Assembly: GCA_023392945.1 (NCBI GenBank) | Contig: JAEWNB010000203.1 | Span: 1 to 35,688, forward strand | Source of the DNA: Bacteroidota bacterium | GTDB taxonomy: Bacteria > Bacteroidota > Bacteroidia > Bacteroidales > WCHB1-69 | DNA length: 35,688 nucleotides | Direction: 5' to 3' | In this document: positions 31,421 to 35,688 of the stretch, piece by piece | Numbering within the stretch: position 1 is the stretch's first letter | How the letters are laid out: each line of letters begins with the position of its first letter | The notes under the pieces: model-generated | Seen by the model: the letters and a program-made list of their open reading frames with translations, nothing else | What the model was told of the DNA's origin: nothing | The model's database searches: none | Made by a program: the position numbers and the translations under genes

Positions 31421-32581
31421 CTATCCAAGTTTTTCTTTATAAGCTTCGTAACTTCCCGGTTCAGATAATAAATGAAATTCCCCGTTTTTGTCAACATATC
31501 CGATTGCCGGATGTCTGACCCCGTTAAAAAAAGTGGTTTTCACCATTGTATAATGAATCATATCATCAAATATAATCCTATCCCCAATTTCTAAAGGCTC
31601 TTCAAAGGCAAAATCTCCCATTCCCATGTAGTCACCGGCCAAACAAGAACAACCTCCGAATCGGTAAACAAACTTGCTGTTTTTGTCAGGTTCTTTTGCT
31701 CCAAGAACAGCCGGTTTATAGGGCATTTCGAGGCAATCAGGGAGATGACATGAAAAAGAAATATTGAGCATGGCTATTTTAATTCCTTTACTTTCAACAA
31801 TATCTTCTACAGTAGAGGTGAGTACACCGGTTTGCCAGCCAACAGCCTCCCCGGGTTCAAGAATAACATCTTCTAAGTTTGGATAACGAGCTTTAAATTG
31901 TTTTAAAAGTCCTATTAAGTGAGGAATATTATAATCTGCCCGTGTAATATGATGCCCTCCGCCCATGTTAATCCATTTGCATTCTTTGATAAGATGAGAG
32001 AATTTTGCTTCAAAATGCTCCAAGCACTTCTCCAGAGCATAGCTATCGTTTTCACAAAGCACATGAAAATGCAGACCTTCAATACCTTCCGGAAGATGCT
32101 CAGGCATCTTTTCTGCCAAAATACCAAGACGTGAACCGGGTAAGGAAGGGTTATAAATGTCATATTCTGTTGCTGAATATTCGGGATTGACTCGCAAACC
32201 GAAACTAACTTTTTTAGGGAATGAAAATGCCTGTTGTCTAAATTTTGCAAACTGACTAAGTGAATTAAAGGTAAGATGACTGCTATACATCAGCAAGTCG
32301 GCAAATTCTTCTTCAATATAGACAGGGGCATAAGTATGTGCCTCTTTTCCCATCTCTTCCGAAATCAGTCGTGCCTCATGGAGAGAACTTGCCGTTGCTC
32401 CAGATAAATAGCTGCCTATTAAAGGGAAAGAATGCCAAAAAGAGAACCCTTTCAGGGCACAAATGATAGAAACCCCGGCTTCCTGTTGCACCAAATCCAA
32501 TAACCGAAGATTGGCTTCCAGCGACTCTTCAAACATAATATAACAAGGTGAAGGATATTGTTCATATTTTACTAAATCCAT
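31421..32581 (-). CDS. nspC: carboxynorspermidine decarboxylase
   Basis: PLP-dependent fold-III decarboxylase of 386 residues, the last step of the carboxy(nor)spermidine route to spermidine or norspermidine. The PLP lysine is Lys44 (Ile-Cys-Ala-Leu-Lys-Gly-Phe). Further marks are His-Phe-His-Val-Leu-Cys-Glu, Met-Gly-Gly-Gly-His-His (phosphate-binding glycines), Leu-Glu-Pro-Gly-Glu-Ala, and the active-site Cys in Gly-Gly-Cys-Ser-Cys-Leu-Ala-Gly-Asp. The upstream partner, carboxynorspermidine dehydrogenase, is not in the window. The ATG is 24 bases after a perfect -7 element that is back to back with the gmk promoter. Confidence 0.94.
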   Translation of the reverse strand: MDLVKYEQYPSPCYIMFEESLEANLRLLDLVQQEAGVSIICALKGFSFWHSFPLIGSYLSGATASSLHEARLISEEMGKEAHTYAPVYIEEEFADLLMYSSHLTFNSLSQFAKFRQQAFSFPKKVSFGLRVNPEYSATEYDIYNPSLPGSRLGILAEKMPEHLPEGIEGLHFHVLCENDSYALEKCLEHFEAKFSHLIKECKWINMGGGHHITRADYNIPHLIGLLKQFKARYPNLEDVILEPGEAVGWQTGVLTSTVEDIVESKGIKIAMLNISFSCHLPDCLEMPYKPAVLGAKEPDKNSKFVYRFGGCSCLAGDYMGMGDFAFEEPLEIGDRIIFDDMIHYTMVKTTFFNGVRHPAIGYVDKNGEFHLLSEPGSYEAYKEKLG

Positions 32582-32605
32582 TTCTCAGGGTTTTAAATTC
32601 ACCAA

Positions 32606-32613
32606 CAAAAATA
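32606..32613 (-). promoter_or_regulatory. -7 element for nspC
   Basis: Minus-strand TATTTTTG, perfect consensus. Only 29 bases separate it from the divergent gmk -7 element. Confidence 0.7.
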
Positions 32614-32642
32614 CAACGAATATTGATTGGTTATTTATTTTG

Positions 32643-32650
32643 TATTTTTG
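32643..32650 (+). promoter_or_regulatory. -7 element for gmk
   Basis: TATTTTTG followed by GCA. It places the transcript start near 32655, so the mRNA begins almost at the hairpin 32660-32688 and has a leader of about 60 bases. Confidence 0.7.
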
Positions 32651-32659
32651 CATTTGTAA

Positions 32660-32688
32660 AAACTGAAACACTTCTGTGTTTTCAGTTT
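32660..32688 (+). promoter_or_regulatory. hairpin at the 5' end of the gmk mRNA
   Basis: AAACTGAAACAC (32660-32671) pairs with the GTGTTT-T-CAGTTT arm (32676-32688) around a TTCT loop, a 12-bp stem with one bulged base. No T tract follows (TTTGATC), so it is not a plain terminator. It begins a few bases after the expected transcript start and ends 28 bases before the gmk ATG. It may protect the mRNA or regulate its use. Confidence 0.6.
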
Positions 32689-32716
32689 GATCAGAACTCT
32701 TTTACAGCCCAATAAG

Positions 32717-33292
32717 ATGGATGGAAAATTAATCATAATATCAGCTCCTTCCGGTGCCGGAAAGACATCGATTGTAAAACATCTTCTCGACCAGGATTTT
32801 CCTTTGGCATTCTCGGTCTCAGCCACAAGTCGGCCCAAACGAACCAGTGAGACCGACAAGAAAGATTACTATTTTCTGACAGTGGAGGATTTCAAAAAGA
32901 AAATAGATTCGGGAGCATTTCTGGAATGGCAGGAAGTTTATCCGAATCAATTTTATGGTACTTTGAAATCGGAAGTTGATAGAATTTGGGAATCAGGACA
33001 TCATGTTATTTTTGATGTAGATGTTTTGGGGGGCTTGAATATTAAGAAACAATTTGGGGATCGAGCCCTTGCAATCTTTATTAAACCTCCTACAATAGAT
33101 TGTCTAAAAAAACGACTTGCTTCTCGGGGAACTGAAAATGCAGATTCCTTAAAACAACGAATGGAGAAAGCCGAATATGAACTCTCTTTTGAAAAATTTT
33201 TTGACAAAATTGTTGTCAATGAAAACCTTACCGATGCTCAACAAGAGGTCGTGCATCTGATGAAAGAATTTTTATCTACACCTCTTACCTGA
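32717..33292 (+). CDS. gmk: guanylate kinase
   Basis: Phosphorylates GMP and dGMP to the diphosphates using ATP. The 191 residues have P-loop Ser-Gly13-Ala-Gly-Lys16-Thr, the GMP-binding Ser-Ala-Thr-Ser-Arg-Pro-Lys-Arg and Phe-Tyr-Gly-Thr, the Phe-Leu-Glu-Trp segment, and the Arg-Gly-Thr-Glu lid. I start at ATG 32717, where the family sequence begins; a TTG at 32687 would add ten residues that fall in the leader hairpin. nadD follows after 23 bases, so gmk and nadD form an operon with rlmD possibly behind. Confidence 0.96.
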   Translation: MDGKLIIISAPSGAGKTSIVKHLLDQDFPLAFSVSATSRPKRTSETDKKDYYFLTVEDFKKKIDSGAFLEWQEVYPNQFYGTLKSEVDRIWESGHHVIFDVDVLGGLNIKKQFGDRALAIFIKPPTIDCLKKRLASRGTENADSLKQRMEKAEYELSFEKFFDKIVVNENLTDAQQEVVHLMKEFLSTPLT

Positions 33293-33315
33293 AATAGTTT
33301 ATTAAATTGACCATC

Positions 33316-33900
33316 ATGCCCAAAACAGCTCTTTTTTTCGGCTCTTTCAATCCAATTCATATCGGACATCTTATCATTGCGGAGTATATGATTGAAAATA
33401 GCGACATTAAAGAGATTTGGTTTGTAGTCTCTCCATCGAATCCATTGAAAAAAAAGGAAACCCTGCTGGCTGAACATCATCGACTTTATATGGTTAAGCT
33501 AGCCGTTGAAAATGACTATCGCTTCCGAGCCTGCGATGTGGAATTTAAGTTACCATTCCCTTCCTATACCTCCAACACACTTGTTTATCTCAATGAACTT
33601 TACCAAAAAAAAGAATTTGCCCTGATTATGGGGGAAGATAATTTGGAAAATATTGAAAAGTGGAAAAACTATGAGTTTATTCTCAATAATTACCAAATTT
33701 ACCTCTATCCGAGAATAGGACATGATGGCGGAAAATATAAAAATCATCCAAATGTCTCCTTTGTCAAAGCCCCACTAATTGAAATATCTGCCACTCTGAT
33801 TCGGGAGAGTATCCGACAGAAAAAAAGTGTTAAATATCTGCTGCTTCCTGAGGTTGAAAAATATATTGATGAAATGGGGTTTTATAAGACGAAACAATAA
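33316..33900 (+). CDS. nadD: nicotinate-nucleotide adenylyltransferase
   Basis: Adenylates nicotinate mononucleotide in NAD synthesis. The 194-residue protein has the nucleotidyltransferase motif Gly9-Ser-Phe-Asn-Pro-Ile-His15-Ile-Gly-His18 and the C-terminal Ile-Ser-Ala-Thr160-Leu-Ile-Arg163 ATP-binding motif. Val-Ser-Pro-Ser-Asn-Pro-Leu-Lys lines the substrate site. The ATG at 33316 is used; a TTG at 33307 is out of place. It lies 23 bases after gmk and has no Shine-Dalgarno sequence or -7 element of its own, so it is probably read from the gmk promoter. Confidence 0.95.
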   Translation: MPKTALFFGSFNPIHIGHLIIAEYMIENSDIKEIWFVVSPSNPLKKKETLLAEHHRLYMVKLAVENDYRFRACDVEFKLPFPSYTSNTLVYLNELYQKKEFALIMGEDNLENIEKWKNYEFILNNYQIYLYPRIGHDGGKYKNHPNVSFVKAPLIEISATLIRESIRQKKSVKYLLLPEVEKYIDEMGFYKTKQ

Positions 33901-34057
33901 ATAGATGAGACAAAACAGAATTTGCTATATAAAAAAATTTCTTTTTTATTTGATTGATAGTGCTTTACCATTGCACAAGAGTCTCTAATACCAAATTTAT
34001 TCCAGATTGATGGAAAATTATAATAAGGTAAAAATAACATTTTGAAGTTTGAAAATT

Positions 34058-35458
34058 ATGAAATACTATACGATTGAAAATTTAGAAATTATTGATGCCG
34101 GGGCAGAAGGAAAAGCTGTAGGTAAAATTGACGGACTAACGGTTTTTGTCCCTTTTGCAGTACCTGGTGATATAGTGGATGTTGAGATTTTTAAAAAGAA
34201 AAAAAACTTTGCCGAAGGACGACTTCTTGCGGTAAAAAAGAGCTCTCCTGACCGGACAGAACCTGTTTGTGAACATTTTGGACTTTGCGGCGGCTGCAAA
34301 TGGCAAAATATGTCTTATTCAAAACAGCTTTATTATAAGCAAAAACAGGTGGATGACAATTTCAAACATTTGGGAAAATTCGACTTTCCACCGGTAATGC
34401 CCATCATTCCTTCCGACAATCAGCTATATTACCGAAATAAGCTTGAATATACCTTTACCGACCTCCGTTGGTTAGATGAAGTTGATTATGAAAAACAAAA
34501 AGAAGGTCCTATTGATACCCGCGGATTGGGATTCCATATTCCATTGAAATTTGATAAAGTGTTGGATATTAATAAATGCCACCTTCAAGCTGAAACCGGG
34601 AATTCTATTCGTTTGGCAATCAAAGAATTTGCCATTCAAAATGAAATTCCTTTTTATAATATAAGAAACCACGAGGGGATCCTTCGAAATGTCATTATTC
34701 GCTCCTATTCTTCTAACGAGTGGATGGTTATTTTGGTTGTAAGTAAAAGGACAAAAGAAGTTATGCAAATGATGGAGTTTCTTACAATAAAATTTCCTAT
34801 GATTTCCTCTTTGCAATATGTAATAAACCAAAAACTTAATGACACTATAACCAATCTTGATATTATTCTTTATAAAGGAACTCCCTATATTTGCGAAAAC
34901 ATGGAAGATTTAACCTTTAAAGTGGGCCCTGTTTCATTCTTCCAAACCAATAGCCAACAAGCATACAAACTCTATAGTATTGCGCGTGAATTTGCAGCTA
35001 TTTCTCAAAATGATATTGTGTATGATTTATATACAGGCACGGGCACAATAGCTAATTTTATTGCTCGAAAAGCAAAAAAAGTTGTGGGAATTGAATATGT
35101 TGATGCTGCAATTGAGGATGCTCGGGAAAATTCTTCAATCAACGGAATCCAAAATACGCTCTTTTATGCAGGCGACATTGCTAAAGTTCTTACTCCGGAG
35201 TTTATTAACGAAAATGGCATTCCAAACATTATTATAACAGATCCTCCTCGTGCCGGAATGCATCCCAAGGTAATTGAGAGGATGCTGGAAATAAAACCCG
35301 ACAGAATTGTTTATATAAGCTGCAATCCTGCCACACAAGCAAGAGATATCACACTCCTTGCAGAATCATATACAATATCAAAAGTTCAGCCGATAGATAT
35401 GTTTCCCCACACCCAGCATGTAGAAAATATTGTTTTACTGGAAATTATAAAAAAATAA
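34058..35458 (+). CDS. rlmD: 23S rRNA (uracil-C5)-methyltransferase, RlmD/TrmA family
   Basis: SAM-dependent methyltransferase of 466 residues with an N-terminal TRAM RNA-binding domain (about 1-60), an Fe-S site Cys71, Cys77, Cys80 and Cys174, the Val-Ser-Phe-Phe-Gln-Thr-Asn motif, a SAM site Asp-Leu-Tyr-Thr-Gly-Thr-Gly-Thr-Ile, and Asp-Pro-Pro-Arg-Ala-Gly. The nucleophile is Cys422 (Tyr-Ile-Ser-Cys-Asn-Pro) and the general base Glu456 (His-Val-Glu-Asn). RlmD, RlmC and TrmA share this layout; RlmD (U1939) is the usual assignment for Bacteroidota proteins of this kind, but the target base is not provable here. I start at ATG 34058; a TTG nine bases upstream is unlikely. The 157 bases after nadD show no clear promoter. 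Confidence 0.9.
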   Translation: MKYYTIENLEIIDAGAEGKAVGKIDGLTVFVPFAVPGDIVDVEIFKKKKNFAEGRLLAVKKSSPDRTEPVCEHFGLCGGCKWQNMSYSKQLYYKQKQVDDNFKHLGKFDFPPVMPIIPSDNQLYYRNKLEYTFTDLRWLDEVDYEKQKEGPIDTRGLGFHIPLKFDKVLDINKCHLQAETGNSIRLAIKEFAIQNEIPFYNIRNHEGILRNVIIRSYSSNEWMVILVVSKRTKEVMQMMEFLTIKFPMISSLQYVINQKLNDTITNLDIILYKGTPYICENMEDLTFKVGPVSFFQTNSQQAYKLYSIAREFAAISQNDIVYDLYTGTGTIANFIARKAKKVVGIEYVDAAIEDARENSSINGIQNTLFYAGDIAKVLTPEFINENGIPNIIITDPPRAGMHPKVIERMLEIKPDRIVYISCNPATQARDITLLAESYTISKVQPIDMFPHTQHVENIVLLEIIKK

Positions 35459-35462
35459 AAAG

Positions 35463-35688
35463 TTATTTTTTTACTGTCAAAGTATATCCATTGTAACGGT
35501 CCATTACCTGCTTTACATATCTAACAGTATGGTTCCCTGGATAATAACCGTGTTTAACTAGCGGATCATTATAATATTCTTTTTGGGATTTAAGCCCCAG
35601 ATAAGTAGCAACATTATCCCAAACTTTAGGGTCTGCTCCAAATTTGACACAAAGCCTTTGGGCATCATTAATATGACCGGGACCGGCA
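35463..35688 (-). CDS. 3' end of a lytic transglycosylase gene, cut by the window edge
   Basis: The minus-strand frame entering from the right edge ends at TAA (35463-35465) and gives 74 residues. They begin Ala-Gly-Pro-Gly-His-Ile-Asn-Asp-Ala, the tail of the Tyr-Asn-Ala-Gly-Pro-Gly motif of SLT-type (MltF/Slt70-like) transglycosylases. Asp-Pro-x-x-Trp, then Glu-Tyr-Tyr-Asn-Asp-Pro-Leu-Val-Lys-His-Gly-Tyr and Arg-Tyr-Val-Lys-Gln-Val-Met follow, as in MltF C-termini. The enzyme would cleave peptidoglycan glycan strands in the periplasm. The catalytic Glu lies outside the window. It converges with rlmD, 4 bases apart. Confidence 0.85.
   Translation of the reverse strand, partial: AGPGHINDAQRLCVKFGADPKVWDNVATYLGLKSQKEYYNDPLVKHGYYPGNHTVRYVKQVMDRYNGYTLTVKK

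Noticed and set aside
1..35688. CRISPR array, insertion sequence, rRNA gene or complete defence system
   Set aside because: No repeated spacer-like units, transposase, rRNA segment or linked defence genes were seen on either strand.

Overview
The window is a chromosomal stretch from a low-GC member of the phylum Bacteroidota, most likely Bacteroidales-like. The evidence is: the Bacteroidota -7 promoter element (TAnnTTTG) in front of at least 17 transcription units; a near-absence of Shine-Dalgarno sequences; a secreted M6 metalloprotease ending in a type IX secretion (Por) sorting domain; long Bacteroidota-type SecA (1097 aa) and LysS (574 aa) proteins; a PtpA/DPP-IV-like S9 peptidase; and a ParE of the Bacteroidota kind. 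No rRNA, insertion sequence, integrase or CRISPR array is present.

Layout. Bases 1-1640 look accessory: the tail of an unknown gene, a DUF5681-like small protein of the type found beside phage terminases, a 69-aa orphan, a lipoprotein with an extra C-terminal membrane helix, and a 56-aa zinc-ribbon membrane protein. This block lies against the 3' end of a minus-strand tRNA-Leu(CAA), a classic integration site. From 1816 on the content is chromosomal. 1816-6943 (minus): tRNA-Leu, lysS, and a D-2-hydroxyacid dehydrogenase co-oriented with an S9 peptidase. 7197-12442 (plus): secA, a glycosyltransferase overlapping its stop codon, and a Cof-type HAD phosphatase. 12449-14136 (minus): a two-gene ABC exporter. 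14269-18622 (plus): parE and a PiT phosphate transporter with a PhoU-like tail. 18577-21191 (minus): miaB followed by a polysaccharide-deacetylase-like protein whose 3' end overlaps the PiT gene. 21258-25503 (plus): M6 protease, sufE, the rpsF-rpsR-rplI operon with a strong terminator, and an orphan HsdR-N-type nuclease domain. 25509-28659 (minus): a TonB-domain protein, rdgB, DUF177(yceD)-rpmF and a YitT transporter. 28819-28892: tRNA-Asn. 28934-29794 (minus): folD. 30172-31393 (plus): a VOC protein and an AraC regulator. 31421-32581 (minus): nspC. 32717-35458 (plus): gmk-nadD-rlmD. The right edge holds the 3' end of a minus-strand lytic transglycosylase.

How the genes work together. Most are housekeeping: translation and tRNA modification (lysS, miaB, rpsF/rpsR/rplI, rpmF, rlmD, two tRNAs), nucleotide and cofactor supply (gmk, rdgB, folD, nadD, sufE), protein export (secA), topology (parE), polyamines (nspC) and envelope work (glycosyltransferase, transglycosylase, proteases, deacetylase-like protein).

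I do not see a multi-gene defence or biosynthetic system that is clearly new. The most interesting signals are regulatory. (i) Strong Shine-Dalgarno sequences occur only in two ribosomal-protein operons, including in front of rpsR; bS18 is one of the proteins that hides the anti-Shine-Dalgarno in Bacteroidota ribosomes. (ii) A 12-bp hairpin sits at the predicted 5' end of the gmk mRNA. (iii) Two pairs of divergent promoters have -7 elements only 26-29 bp apart. (iv) The same 11-bp palindrome occurs upstream of the PiT and VOC genes. (v) The tRNA-Leu beside the accessory block has an acceptor-stem mismatch in its 3' half.
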